From: Mesoflavibacter sp.
GTDB taxonomy: Bacteria; Pseudomonadota; Alphaproteobacteria; UBA8366; Aestuariispiraceae
Assembly (NCBI GenBank): GCA_017792345.1
Contig: CP051228.1
Coordinates: 2,856,148-2,920,147, forward strand
DNA: 64,000 bases
Direction: 5' to 3'
Positions 17,691-26,691 of the stretch are shown in pieces. Each line of letters begins with the position of its first letter. The first letter of the stretch is position 1. Under the pieces are notes generated by a model. The model was not told the origin of the DNA, did not search any database, and saw only the letters and a program-made list of their open reading frames with translations. Position numbers and translations under genes: made by a program.

Positions 17691-18331
17691 GCCGTTTCCT
17701 TTCTGGTCGCGCCGGTCAGTTTTGCGGCCAGCCGGTGCAGGGCCGGGTCGTGAATGCCCAGTTCGTCAAGATGGGTCACCGTGTTCAGCACATAGTCGAT
17801 ATTCGGCCCGCGCTCGCCGGAGGCCGACCGGACCGTCTCCTCGATCACATCTTCCGGCAGGTCGAAGGCGCATTGCGGATGATCCGGGCAGGGGGTGAAG
17901 CTGTAGCAATCGATCTCCCCCTGATCGGTCTGCGCCCGCAACGGGATCAACCGATAGCTTCCATGCCCCATCTCGCGCCGCCACAAGATACGCGCCGCCT
18001 CTTCGAGGCGGTCCGGATCGATCCGGAAAGCACAGCCCTCGCAATGCCCGCCCGGCGCCAGTCCCATCACCAGTCCAGGCCTTTCGCAGGTGCCCCGGAA
18101 ATGAACGGAATAAAGGCACAGCGCGCGGTGCCAGCCCTCGATGGCGGCTCGCCGCCGTTCGACATAGGGAATTTCCGGGTTCCAGATCAGAGACCCCGTC
18201 GCGAAGATCCATACGGCGGAAGGGGCGGGGCACGACCTGGCCCATTCGTCGGCTTGGGCGTCGATTTCGGATTCGGCCAAGCGCGGGAAATCCGGCAGCG
18301 GCGGAATCGGATGTTTGGAGGAAATGGACAT
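17687..18331 (-). CDS. chaC: Gamma-glutamylcyclotransferase, ChaC type
   Basis: A 214-residue ChaC-like enzyme that cleaves glutathione to 5-oxoproline and Cys-Gly. The glycine-rich substrate loop appears as FATGSLIWNPEIP, with VERRRAAIEGWHRALCLYS and RPGLVMGLAPGG following. The ATG at 18331 fits the family N terminus better than the extended frame from 18388, which would cover the divergent promoter of the DUF2125 gene. It is in an operon with the downstream cupin gene. Confidence 0.9.
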   Translation of the reverse strand: MSISSKHPIPPLPDFPRLAESEIDAQADEWARSCPAPSAVWIFATGSLIWNPEIPYVERRRAAIEGWHRALCLYSVHFRGTCERPGLVMGLAPGGHCEGCAFRIDPDRLEEAARILWRREMGHGSYRLIPLRAQTDQGEIDCYSFTPCPDHPQCAFDLPEDVIEETVRSASGERGPNIDYVLNTVTHLDELGIHDPALHRLAAKLTGATRKETA

Positions 18332-18396
18332 GAGCCATATCCTGAACAAACCCCGCCAACTTGCCAAGCCACGCGACGGCGCGTACACCCGCAGAC

Positions 18397-19563
18397 ATGA
18401 CGACGCGACGCATTGCGATCTGGACGATTGCCCTGTTGACCCTGGCCGCCGTTTTGTGGACCGGCTGGTGGTTCTATGCCGGATGTTTTGCGATCGCCTC
18501 CCTCCAGGAATGGGCGGAAGAACAACGCGCCAATGGGTATGACGTCACCTTCGCGCGGGTCGACATGGCTGGATATCCATTCTGGATCGACCTGACGGTG
18601 CAACGTTTCGGGATATCCGCACCGGGCCGCTTTTGGGCCGTGTCGAGCGACGAGACGACGGTGTCCTTCCGGCCCTGGAACTTGAACCGCTACACGTTGA
18701 AGACCGCCGCGCCGGTTCAGATGATCGCGGCGGCGCTGCCGGGGACCCGCCAATCCCCCATCGTGGCCGGATCGGTTGAAGGCACCTTCCATCATGCGCG
18801 CGACGGCCAGACCCATGTCCTTGAATTGGTGGCGAAACCGATTTCCGGCCCGCTGGGCCTGTCGGTCAAGGAAGTCGGCCTGATCGGTGAACGCCCGGCC
18901 CGCCGTGCCACGGATCATGAAGCGACGGCCCTGTCGGGGCGGTTGGAACTGGTCGATGCGATTGCCCCCGCCTTATTCCCGCCGGGCCTGCCGAACCGCG
19001 TTACGGCGGCGGTGTTGGATTTCGATGTGCTGGGACCGGAACCGGGGCAGCATGGCAGCGCCCTGCGGCGTCTGTCCGAATGGCGCGACGGCGGTGGGTC
19101 GATTGAAGTGCGGGAGATCGCGCTGGCCTGGGAAGATCTCAATCTGCGCGGCGAAGGCACACTGGCGCTGGATACCGAGATGCGGCCTATCGCGGCCTTT
19201 GCCCTGGACGCGTCCGGCGTGCCGCAAACCGCCCGCCGGTTTCAGGAAGCGGGCCTGATCGATGACCGCACCCGCCGTTATATCGAATTGGGTACGGGCC
19301 TGCTGTCGCTGGGGCGCAGCAATTCGGCGAGCATTCGCGTCCCCATCTCGGCACAGGACGGCATTCTGTATGTCGGACCGGTCGCCGTTGGCGAGGTTCA
19401 GCCGCTGATTCCGGGATACAATCCCGCGCCCGCGGCGGCAGTGCCGCCGCCGAAGGACGATTTCGCGCCCCCGCCGCCGCCACCGACGGTCAGTGAGGAA
19501 ACCCTGGGCGCGGACACGCCGCCCCGCCCGGTTCCGGTACCCGTTCCCGTACCGTCGCAGTAG
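18397..19563 (+). CDS. DUF2125 family protein
   Basis: A 388-residue DUF2125 protein with an N-terminal membrane anchor (about residues 5-27), the FARVDMAGYPFWIDL segment typical of the family, and a proline-rich C-terminal tail ending in PVPVPVPSQ. The family is predicted to sit in the periplasm anchored to the inner membrane; its function is unknown. The ATG at 18397 is preferred to the upstream frame. It is divergent from chaC and convergent with hisC. Confidence 0.83.
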   Translation: MTTRRIAIWTIALLTLAAVLWTGWWFYAGCFAIASLQEWAEEQRANGYDVTFARVDMAGYPFWIDLTVQRFGISAPGRFWAVSSDETTVSFRPWNLNRYTLKTAAPVQMIAAALPGTRQSPIVAGSVEGTFHHARDGQTHVLELVAKPISGPLGLSVKEVGLIGERPARRATDHEATALSGRLELVDAIAPALFPPGLPNRVTAAVLDFDVLGPEPGQHGSALRRLSEWRDGGGSIEVREIALAWEDLNLRGEGTLALDTEMRPIAAFALDASGVPQTARRFQEAGLIDDRTRRYIELGTGLLSLGRSNSASIRVPISAQDGILYVGPVAVGEVQPLIPGYNPAPAAAVPPPKDDFAPPPPPPTVSEETLGADTPPRPVPVPVPVPSQ

Positions 19564-19589
19564 TCCCGTTCAGGGATTATTAGACCTAA

Positions 19590-20687
19590 TCAGGAATCCT
19601 GGGCCAGGAAGTCGGTCAGGGCCGCCAGAAGTCGGTCGTTTTCCGCCGCCGTTCCAACGGTCATGCGCAGGCATTCGGACAGGCCATAGGCGGCCACTGA
19701 CCGCACGATCACGCCATGTTCCATCAGATAGGCATTGGCACGTTTGGCCATGTCGGCGTCCCGGAACTTCGCCAGAACGAAATTCCCGACCGAAGGCGGG
19801 CTTGCGATGCCGAGCTGCGCCAGGGCGCCGGTCAGGCGCCGTAATTGCTCTGTGTTGGTATCGATGGTGAGAGCGATGTGCTCCCGGTCGGCCAGGGCCG
19901 CCAGTCCGGCTGCTTGAGCAGGGACGGAGACATTGAACGGGCTGCGCACCCGGTTCAGCGCGTCGACCACAGCCGCCGGCGCATAGCACCAGCCGAGGCG
20001 CAGCGAGGCCAAGCCGAATATCTTCGAGAAGGTGCGCAGCATCACGACATTCTCATAATCGTCGACCAGATCACGGCCGTCGGAATAATCGGGCAGGTCG
20101 ACATATTCCGAATAGGCCGCGTCGACCGCCAGCAGGATGTCGTCGCGCAGCCCTTCACGCAGGCGGCGCAGTTCCGATCCTGAAATATAGGTGCCAGTCG
20201 GATTGTTCGGGTTCGCGACGAAACAGATCTTCGTGCGTTCCGTGACCTGGGCCAGCAAATTGTCGACGTCGGTGTGCAGATTGGTTTCGGGGGCCAGGAC
20301 CGGCGTCGCGCCGACCGTGCGGGCCGAAATCCCGTACATCAGGAAACCGTGCTGTGATTGCAGAACTTCGTCGCCCTGTCCGACATAGCATCGGATCAGT
20401 AAGGTGATCAGCTCGTCCGATCCGGCGCCGCAGACGATCCGCGCCGGATCCAGCCCGAAGCGCGCGCCGATGGCGTTGCGCAGGGCAACCGCGCCGCCGT
20501 CCGGATACCGGTTCAGCGCCAGCGCCTGGCCATAGGCTTCGATCGCCTTCGGACTGGGGCCCAACGGGTTTTCGTTCGCGGACAGGACGACCGGCGGCTC
20601 GGCATCGTCGTCGCCGCCATGGGCACCGGGCACGTAAATCGGTGCGTCCGCGATGCCGGGACGCAGTTTCAGCGGGCTTTCACTCAT
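19590..20687 (-). CDS. hisC: Histidinol-phosphate / aromatic aminotransferase
   Basis: A 365-residue class I/II PLP aminotransferase. LSANENPLGPSPKAIEAYG opens the N-terminal arm, FVANPNNPTGTYISG is the PLP-ring motif, and TFSKIFGLASLRLGW carries the Schiff-base lysine. Its four-base overlap (ATGA) with the chorismate mutase gene suggests that it also transaminates phenylpyruvate, hydroxyphenylpyruvate or prephenate, as broad-specificity HisC enzymes do. The neighbouring tyrC/tyrA gene common in related clusters is absent here. Confidence 0.9.
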   Translation of the reverse strand: MSESPLKLRPGIADAPIYVPGAHGGDDDAEPPVVLSANENPLGPSPKAIEAYGQALALNRYPDGGAVALRNAIGARFGLDPARIVCGAGSDELITLLIRCYVGQGDEVLQSQHGFLMYGISARTVGATPVLAPETNLHTDVDNLLAQVTERTKICFVANPNNPTGTYISGSELRRLREGLRDDILLAVDAAYSEYVDLPDYSDGRDLVDDYENVVMLRTFSKIFGLASLRLGWCYAPAAVVDALNRVRSPFNVSVPAQAAGLAALADREHIALTIDTNTEQLRRLTGALAQLGIASPPSVGNFVLAKFRDADMAKRANAYLMEHGVIVRSVAAYGLSECLRMTVGTAAENDRLLAALTDFLAQDS

Positions 20688-21541
20688 TCCAGGACTACTC
20701 CCGTCCGGCGGTCCGGACCCAAGACTTCGGCGTAGCCGCCGACCACTTCGACGCGGACGACGGTGTCGCGCACTTCGATCAATTCCAAACGCGGGTCCTT
20801 GCCGTCGACGAAATCGCCCAGTTCGACCAGATGGACCCAGCTTTCCTGCTGCGGTGCCGATGCGGTGAACAGCGGATGCAGCTTGGCGCGCTGCAATATG
20901 GCGTTCAGCCCGGTCCGGGACAGTGGCGCGGTGGTTTCCACCAGGATCAGTGTCCGATCACTGCCCGTCGGTTCCAGCTTCAACCGGGCGACGGCCAGCG
21001 CATCCTGCATCTGGCCCCGGACGCTGCCGACACCGGCGAAGGGCAGGCGCATGATGACTTTCGGCGCGTTCGCACCGGACAGTTTGACCCACCAGGGGTC
21101 GTCGTCGCTCTCGCGGGGCGCGGGCAGAACGGCAATCTGGTGCTTGTTCTCAAAGACCTGGGCCAAGGCGTCGCGTACGGTCGGATAGGCCGTCATCGGC
21201 ACCTGGCTGCCGAACTGATCGCGCGCCAGATCCCATAGCGTATGTTCCTCGCTATTGGCGAAGACGGCGACGGAGTAGTCGGCCTGCAGCATGGTGAAGG
21301 CGGCGATCATCTCGTGCCACATGCGGGCCAGGGCGGAGAACGGGAAGGGCCCGCTATGCCGTTCGGCCAGACGGCGCAGCATTCCCGCCTCGCGCGTCGG
21401 GCGCAGCGGGAAGCTGACGCTCTTGCCCTTGGCTTCGGCGACGTGCTGGACAACATCCCAGCGCTTCAGGATCAGATCGTGGATCTGATCGTCGATCGCG
21501 TCGATCTGCTGGCGCAATTCGTCTAGGTTCGGTTTGGCCAT
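20684..21541 (-). CDS. Chorismate mutase (AroQ) with a C-terminal prephenate-dehydratase-like region
   Basis: A 285-residue protein. Residues 1-90 are an AroQ chorismate mutase (LDELRQQIDAIDDQIHDLIL, then RPTREAGMLRRL), which converts chorismate to prephenate. Residues about 95-285 look like the binding-protein fold plus ACT-like end of PheA, with TLWDLARDQFGSQVPMTAYP and RTLILVETTAPLSRTGLNAI, but the dehydratase catalytic TRF motif is not visible. The second half may therefore be regulatory. It is coupled to hisC. The 216-bp gap to metA is a divergent promoter region. Confidence 0.82.
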   Translation of the reverse strand: MAKPNLDELRQQIDAIDDQIHDLILKRWDVVQHVAEAKGKSVSFPLRPTREAGMLRRLAERHSGPFPFSALARMWHEMIAAFTMLQADYSVAVFANSEEHTLWDLARDQFGSQVPMTAYPTVRDALAQVFENKHQIAVLPAPRESDDDPWWVKLSGANAPKVIMRLPFAGVGSVRGQMQDALAVARLKLEPTGSDRTLILVETTAPLSRTGLNAILQRAKLHPLFTASAPQQESWVHLVELGDFVDGKDPRLELIEVRDTVVRVEVVGGYAEVLGPDRRTGVVLE

Positions 21542-21703
21542 TTCCCCGGTCCCAATATCAAGCCGTTAGGACGTAGCGCGCCCCTTGCGCGAAATCAAAG
21601 CAAAAGCGTTTACGGTCCGAGTTTGGCCGGGTTTGGGTGGGTTGCTTTAATTTACGTTTTTTTAGTGGAAATTATGGCGCCAGGGTATTAAATCATCCGC
21701 TCT

Positions 21704-21719
21704 GAGGCGCCGATGCCTC
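21704..21719. repeat. Short hairpin in the metA leader
   Basis: GAGGC (21704-21708) and GCCTC (21715-21719) flank an upstream in-frame ATG at 21713 and could fold into a 5-bp stem. This supports the downstream ATG at 21758 as the real start. I looked for a SAM-II riboswitch in this leader and did not find its conserved core. Confidence 0.2.
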
Positions 21720-21757
21720 CGAACAAGGATGATATAAGTAAGAGCGAGACCAAGGAT

Positions 21758-22678
21758 ATGCCGATCAAGATTCCGAATGACCTGCCCGCCCGCCTCGAGC
21801 TGGAGCGTGAGGGCATGATGGTCATGTCGGAAGCCGACGCGATCCGGCAAGATATCCGCCCGATGAAGATCGGTCTCCTCAATCTGATGCCCCAGAAGCA
21901 GAAGACCGAAACGCAGTTGGCGCGCCTGATTGGGGCGACGCCGTTGCAGATCGAACTGACCCTGGTGACGACCGGAAGCTATGTGCCGTCGAATGTGTCG
22001 GCGCATCACCTTTCGACATTCTATCGAACCTGGGAAGACGTCGCGGACGAGAAGTTCGACGGGTTCATCATCACCGGCGCGCCGGTGGAAACCCTGCCAT
22101 TCGAGGAAGTGCGCTACTGGCAGGAGCTGGAGCGCGTCATCGACTGGACACTGACCAATGTGCATTCGACCCTGGATATCTGCTGGGGCGCGCAGGCGGC
22201 GCTGCATCATTTCCACCGGGTGCCGAAGCATGAACTGCCCAGCAAGATGTTCGGCGTCTTTCCGCACCGGGTGACCGACCGGACCGCCAATCTGCTGCGC
22301 GGCTTTTCGGACGAGTTGGCGATCCCGGTGTCTCGGCATACCGAAACCCGCAAGGGGGACCTCAAGGGGATCGACGGGGTACAGGTCCTGATCGAATCCG
22401 ATGAGGCGGGTCTGTGCCTGGCCCAGGATACGGCCAAGCGGCATATCTATATGCTGAACCATCTGGAATACGACGCCTGGACCCTGCGCGACGAATACCA
22501 ACGGGATGTCGACCAGGGCTTGTCCATCGCCCCGCCGAAATACTATTTTCCGGACAACGATCCGACTCGCGATCCGCCGAACACTTGGCGCGGCCACGCC
22601 CATCTGTTCATCGCGAACTGGATCAACGACACGTATCAGACGACGCCGTTCGATCCGCAGGACATCGGCAAGGTCTGA
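21758..22678 (+). CDS. metA: Homoserine O-acyltransferase MetA (predicted acetyl-CoA specific)
   Basis: A 306-residue MetA-family acyltransferase that activates homoserine for methionine synthesis. The start at 21758 gives MPIKIPNDLPA, colinear with E. coli MetA (MPIRVPDELPA). STLDICWGAQAALHHF contains the nucleophilic cysteine. With this numbering the acyl-CoA selectivity position 111 is Glu (TGAPVETLPFEEV), the residue linked to acetyl-CoA use, whereas E. coli has Gly and uses succinyl-CoA. The ribosome site AAGGA is weak and close to the start. Confidence 0.92.
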   Translation: MPIKIPNDLPARLELEREGMMVMSEADAIRQDIRPMKIGLLNLMPQKQKTETQLARLIGATPLQIELTLVTTGSYVPSNVSAHHLSTFYRTWEDVADEKFDGFIITGAPVETLPFEEVRYWQELERVIDWTLTNVHSTLDICWGAQAALHHFHRVPKHELPSKMFGVFPHRVTDRTANLLRGFSDELAIPVSRHTETRKGDLKGIDGVQVLIESDEAGLCLAQDTAKRHIYMLNHLEYDAWTLRDEYQRDVDQGLSIAPPKYYFPDNDPTRDPPNTWRGHAHLFIANWINDTYQTTPFDPQDIGKV

Positions 22679-22702
22679 TACCCTCCAGAAAGCGGGGCAG
22701 GC

Positions 22703-23083
22703 GTGAAGCGGTTTCGGCAGTTGGACGGCATGGGCGGATGGGCGCGCAATCTCGCGCTCTTCGCCCTGCTGCTTCAATTCACCCTGCCGCTGGGGATGGC
22801 GGTCGCAGCCGACCTGCCGGGTGCGCAGTTCGATCCCGCCTCTGTCTTTGACTGTTATGGCGGTGATCCCGACGGTCCCGACACGGGCCATAATGGCTTG
22901 CATGGATGTGTCTTGCCCGGCGGGTGTTGTATCGCGAGTGGGTCGGTCAGCCTGGCTATCACGTTAGCCAATGGCACCGGCACCGCAATTGCCGCCGTGT
23001 TCTCTCCGGCTTATTCACAGGCGCTTCCGGTGCGTCCGACCGCGCAGAATCTCGTGAGGGGGCCGCCCGATACGTCCGCTTGA
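22703..23083 (+). CDS. DUF2946-like exported small protein (probable copper-linked)
   Basis: A 126-residue protein with a GTG start, an N-terminal signal helix (LALFALLLQFTLPLGMAVA) and a Cys/His-bearing middle (FDCYGG... GLHGCVLPGGCCIA), resembling DUF2946 proteins. It lies 37 bp upstream of a PCu(A)C copper chaperone, the usual neighbour of this family. A metal-related periplasmic role is inferred; no reaction is known. Confidence 0.65.
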   Translation: MKRFRQLDGMGGWARNLALFALLLQFTLPLGMAVAADLPGAQFDPASVFDCYGGDPDGPDTGHNGLHGCVLPGGCCIASGSVSLAITLANGTGTAIAAVFSPAYSQALPVRPTAQNLVRGPPDTSA

Positions 23084-23120
23084 ATCCCGGCACAATTCGA
23101 ATTCAAGAAGGACGAAAGAC

Positions 23121-23633
23121 ATGTTCAACAGACGTCAAACCCTGGGCACCTTGGCAGCCGTTTCCTTGCTGACCGCGGTCGCATTGCCCGCCGCCGCCGA
23201 AATGAAGCATGGCGGGATCATGGTGGATGCGCCCTTCGCGCGCGCCAGCGCCAGCCCGGCCGTCAAAAGTGGCGCGGCCTATTTCACGCTGCATAACCAT
23301 GGCGAAATGGCCGACCGCCTGATCGCCGTCGAGGGCGACGCCGCCGCCCGGATCGAATTGCACACCCACGTTATGAAAGACGGGGCGATGCAGATGCTGG
23401 AAATCGAAGGCGGCGTGCCGGTCGGGCCGGGTGAAAGCATCGCCTTCGAACCGGGCGGCAATCACGTCATGATGATGGGCCTTGCCGCGCCGCTGAAGGA
23501 AGGCGAGACCCTGCCGCTGACCCTGGTTTTCGAACATGCCGGCAAGGTCGCGGTTCAGGTTCCCATCCTGGGCGTCGGTGCGATGGGCGGTATGAGCCAC
23601 GGCGATCATTCCGGCCACAAGATGAGTGAATAA
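23121..23633 (+). CDS. Periplasmic copper chaperone PCu(A)C
   Basis: A 170-residue exported protein: signal peptide about 1-26 (ending ALPAAA), then a PCu(A)C domain. The Cu(I)-binding Met/His motif is seen in ELHTHVMKDGAMQMLEIEGG and, about 20 residues on, GGNHVMMMGL. The C terminus is His/Met-rich (MSHGDHSGHKMSE). The family delivers copper to cytochrome oxidase CuA or stores it in the periplasm. It follows the DUF2946 gene and faces the bufferin operon across truA. Confidence 0.92.
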   Translation: MFNRRQTLGTLAAVSLLTAVALPAAAEMKHGGIMVDAPFARASASPAVKSGAAYFTLHNHGEMADRLIAVEGDAAARIELHTHVMKDGAMQMLEIEGGVPVGPGESIAFEPGGNHVMMMGLAAPLKEGETLPLTLVFEHAGKVAVQVPILGVGAMGGMSHGDHSGHKMSE

Positions 23634-23681
23634 CCGGCGGAACCGACGGCGCGGCTTTCCTTGGCCCAACCGATCCGGTAA

Positions 23682-24431
23682 ATGCCGGGAATGCAGCGCT
23701 GGAAGATCACGATCGAATATGACGGCGGGCCGTTCGTCGGCTGGCAACGCCAGACGAACGGTCCCTCCGTTCAGGCCGCCCTGGAAGACGCCGCCTTCGC
23801 TTTCTGCGGGGAACGTGTGCTGATTCAGGGGGCGGGCCGAACGGATACCGGCGTCCATGCCCTGGCGCAGGTGGCCCATCTGGATATCGAGCGTGCAACC
23901 GATGCCAAGACCGTCCGGGACGCGATCAATCATCATCTGAAGCCGGACCCGGTCGCCGTGCTGGAGGCCGAAGCGGTGCCTCAGGATTTTCATGCGCGGT
24001 TTTCCGCGACGGGCCGGTCCTACCTGTACCGAATCCTGAACCGGCGGGCGCCGGCGGTCCTGGATCATGGCCGCGTCTGGGCCGTGCCGAAGGAACTGGA
24101 CGCCGCCTCGATGCATGAGGCCGCGCAGGTCCTGGTTGGCCGACACGACTTCACCAGTTTCCGTGCCAGCGAATGCCAGGCCGACAGCCCGGTGAGGACC
24201 CTGGACCGGCTGGATGTGTCCCGGCGGGGCGAGGAGATCCATATCGTGGCGGAGGCGCGCAGCTTCCTGCATCACCAGATCCGTAACTTCGCCGGCACGT
24301 TGGAGCGGGTCGGACGCGGGCGTTGGACGGCAGGCGACGTCGCGGACGTTCTCGCCGCCCGGGACCGTGCGGCGGCGGGACCGACCGCCCCGCCGCAAGG
24401 CCTGTATCTGACAGGCGTCCGCTACGACTGA
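23682..24431 (+). CDS. truA: tRNA pseudouridine(38-40) synthase TruA
   Basis: A 249-residue TruA that isomerises uridines 38-40 in the anticodon stem-loop. The catalytic aspartate is in [17 protein letters not shown], and [17 protein letters not shown] is the conserved C-terminal motif. The start is ATG at 23682 or 23691; no strong ribosome site is visible. The gene ends eight bases from the convergent DoxX gene. Confidence 0.95.
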   Translation: MPGMQRWKITIEYDGGPFVGWQRQTNGPSVQAALEDAAFAFCGERVLIQGAGRTDTGVHALAQVAHLDIERATDAKTVRDAINHHLKPDPVAVLEAEAVPQDFHARFSATGRSYLYRILNRRAPAVLDHGRVWAVPKELDAASMHEAAQVLVGRHDFTSFRASECQADSPVRTLDRLDVSRRGEEIHIVAEARSFLHHQIRNFAGTLERVGRGRWTAGDVADVLAARDRAAAGPTAPPQGLYLTGVRYD

Positions 24432-24438
24432 CCTGCCG

Positions 24439-25002
24439 CTATCGCAGCTTCAGTAGTGCGTCCACCGACAGTTTGCCGCCGCCCTTCACGACCAGCACGA
24501 TCAGCAGGAATATCCAAAAGGCCCGCTGATCCAGGATCGCCGCGTCCGAGAACCGGTCGAACCAGGAACCGATCGTCGCCGCGTCGGCATGATGAAACAG
24601 AATGTCGACCAGGCTTTGCACCAGAATGAACCCGATCATCCCCAGGGCGGACAAGCGGGTCAGCAATCCCAGGACGATCAGGATCGGCAGCAGGAACTCC
24701 GCATAGGTCCCTGCAAAGACGATCAGGCCATAGGGAAAGACGGGAACTTGGGCCGCGTCATAGCCATAGGCCTCAACGACGCTGGGCAGGATCTGGAAAT
24801 AGGCGTTGTCGCCGATGGTGAAGAAGCCGGTCACCCCATCGCCGACCTTGGTCGCGGCGGAGTTCAGATAGTAGACCAGCAGCACCGCCGCGAAAACGAA
24901 ACGGGCGCTCAACTCCAGCAACCAACCCTCAGTCTTCGCCTGGACGGCGGTGAATGCCCGATCATGCAGCAATCGGGCGCAATTCAGTAGTTTCGTGAGC
25001 AT
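24439..25002 (-). CDS. DoxX-family membrane protein (bufferin-operon member)
   Basis: A 187-residue, four-helix DoxX protein (LSARFVFAAVLLVYYLNSAA near the N terminus, LIVFAGTYAEFLLPILIVLG in the middle). It is the last gene of the bufABC operon, starting nine bases after bufC. DoxX proteins commonly accompany DUF692/DUF2063 genes, where a membrane redox or quinone-linked role has been proposed but not proven. Confidence 0.85.
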   Translation of the reverse strand: MLTKLLNCARLLHDRAFTAVQAKTEGWLLELSARFVFAAVLLVYYLNSAATKVGDGVTGFFTIGDNAYFQILPSVVEAYGYDAAQVPVFPYGLIVFAGTYAEFLLPILIVLGLLTRLSALGMIGFILVQSLVDILFHHADAATIGSWFDRFSDAAILDQRAFWIFLLIVLVVKGGGKLSVDALLKLR

Positions 25003-25011
25003 GCTTTCCCC

Positions 25012-25746
25012 CTAACATCGATCCGTTATCCCTATTACGGCCCCCAGGGCAAAGACGCCCTGAAGATTGGCCGCCAGATCGAATTCCGCTGAGTCCTCGG
25101 CGGCCGCCTGCGCCGCCGCACCGAGGGGTGCGCCATCCTGTAACGCTGACAGGAACCCATAGGCCCCCGGGGTCAGGACGGTCGTTTCAACACGCATATC
25201 CGGGCGCAGCACGGCTACATCTTCGCCGCGCTTCATATCTACGCCTTCCACTCCGGCCCAGATCGACCCGACCGGGAACCGAGAGCGGAGCAGATGCAAG
25301 GTGGGAAGCAAGGTCAGTTGAGCCTGTCCCAACCGGTCGGCGGGAAAATCGGCTAGGGTGTCGATCGTCACCGAATGCGCATCCGGCCCGTGATAGGCAT
25401 CGCGCCGCGCCCATTCCAGACACGCGACATCGCCCAGATAGGGGACGGTGGCGGCCGGTTCGAAATCGTCCAGGAAATCGCCGAATCCTGCGCCATAGGT
25501 CAACAGGACCGGATCGCGCGGCGGATCGGTGTCGATAAAGATGCGTGCCGCGGCGCGGAAGAACTCCTCACCGACCAAGCGTTGGACGACGGGGAAGATA
25601 TCCGCCAGCACGTCGATCAGGGCGACCGCGCGATTGTTGCGATAGACATCGAAACGCCGCTTGCCCGATGACCGGACCGGCGCGGGCGGCGGGAGGTCGG
25701 GATCGCACAGCGCGGCGGCGAAGGCGGACTGAAGCTCATCCGGCAT
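25012..25746 (-). CDS. bufC: BufC/HvfC-type protein (DUF2063), RiPP partner protein
   Basis: A 244-residue protein with the N-terminal DUF2063 helical domain (RFDVYRNNRAVALIDVLADIF, then YLGDVACLEWARRDAYHG). Family members are the recognition or partner subunit of DUF692 enzymes that modify cysteines of bufferin/methanobactin-type precursor peptides. It overlaps bufB by 11 bases, showing tight translational coupling. Assignment is by family and context. Confidence 0.87.
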   Translation of the reverse strand: MPDELQSAFAAALCDPDLPPPAPVRSSGKRRFDVYRNNRAVALIDVLADIFPVVQRLVGEEFFRAAARIFIDTDPPRDPVLLTYGAGFGDFLDDFEPAATVPYLGDVACLEWARRDAYHGPDAHSVTIDTLADFPADRLGQAQLTLLPTLHLLRSRFPVGSIWAGVEGVDMKRGEDVAVLRPDMRVETTVLTPGAYGFLSALQDGAPLGAAAQAAAEDSAEFDLAANLQGVFALGAVIGITDRC

Positions 25747-26623
25747 GGGACATCGCCTTCACGTCCGTACCGAGCGCTTCCGCCAGCAAGGCATTCGCGC
25801 GTACCGCTTCGTCATAAAGCACGGACCAGTCCGGAACGTCATTATCCCATTCGATCAGGGTCGGGCGCGGGCCGGTCCGGCTCAGCACGTCGTTGAACAA
25901 CCGCCAGACCGGATCGGCGACGGCACGGTCATGTGCGTCGATCAACAGCGGCGCGCCGAAATCGTCGGTATCGGGCGCATGGCCGGCCAGATGGATTTCC
26001 GCGACACTCTCCATCGGGAAGGCGGCGATATAAGAGGCCGCGTCCCAGCCATGATTGACGGCGGATACATAGACATTGTTCACGTCCAGCAGCAGGGCGC
26101 ATCCGGTGCGCTGGGTCAGCGTCGACAGGAAGTCGGTCTCGCTCATATCCTCGGCGTCGAAGGCGACATAGGTCGACGGGTTTTCAATCGCGACGGTCCG
26201 TTTCAGCGCGGATTGAAGGCGGTCCACATGCTCGCAAAGCCGTGCCAGCCGTTCCCTGGTGTAGGGGATGGGCAGAAGGTCGTTCAGAAAACTGCCATCG
26301 TGACGGGACCAGGCCAGATGTTCGCTGACCAGCCCTGGCTCGTATCGATCGACCAGGCGGCACAACCGGGCCATATGATCGGGATCGGGCGGCTCATCCC
26401 CACCCAGCGACAGGCCCACGCCATGGATCGACAGCGGATAGGACGCACGGATTTTTTCGAGATAGCGATGCGGCGGTCCGCCGGCACCCATGTAGTTCTC
26501 GGCATGGACTTCGAACCAGCCGATATCGGGACGTTCCGACAGGATCGTTTCATAGTGGACCGGTTTCAGCCCGACACCGGCTGAAGCGGGAATAGTGGGG
26601 TGTTTCGGGTGCGCATCCGGCAT
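25736..26623 (-). CDS. bufB: BufB, DUF692 multinuclear-iron oxidase for bufferin maturation
   Basis: A 295-residue DUF692 TIM-barrel enzyme related to MbnB. Metal-ligand motifs appear in order: SIHGVGLSLGG, VSEHLAWS, AIENPSTY, LLLDVNNVYVSAVNHG, EIHLAGH, LIDAHDRAV and LIEWDNDVP. The family oxidises cysteines of a precursor to thiooxazole or oxazolone groups that bind copper. The ATG at 26623 gives the family start GVGLKPVHYETI; the longer frame runs back through bufA. A strong hairpin separates it from bufA. Confidence 0.9.
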   Translation of the reverse strand: MPDAHPKHPTIPASAGVGLKPVHYETILSERPDIGWFEVHAENYMGAGGPPHRYLEKIRASYPLSIHGVGLSLGGDEPPDPDHMARLCRLVDRYEPGLVSEHLAWSRHDGSFLNDLLPIPYTRERLARLCEHVDRLQSALKRTVAIENPSTYVAFDAEDMSETDFLSTLTQRTGCALLLDVNNVYVSAVNHGWDAASYIAAFPMESVAEIHLAGHAPDTDDFGAPLLIDAHDRAVADPVWRLFNDVLSRTGPRPTLIEWDNDVPDWSVLYDEAVRANALLAEALGTDVKAMSHAG

Positions 26624-26646
26624 GACGCCGTGCTCCAAAAACGAAG

Positions 26647-26679
26647 GCGGCGCGCGTTCCTGGTGGGGCCGCGCGCCGC
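26647..26679 (-). terminator. Strong hairpin between bufA and bufB
   Basis: GCGGCGCGCG (26647-26656) and CGCGCGCCGC (26670-26679) form a perfect 10-bp GC stem with a 13-base loop in the 68-bp bufA-bufB gap. There is no U-tract, so it probably protects the bufA transcript or slows read-through, giving more precursor than enzyme. Confidence 0.5.
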
Positions 26680-26691
26680 TTCGCGCAGACC

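Noticed and set aside
21542..21757. SAM-II riboswitch upstream of metA, expected in alphaproteobacteria
   Set aside because: I could not find the conserved core or pseudoknot bases; only a weak 5-bp hairpin is present.
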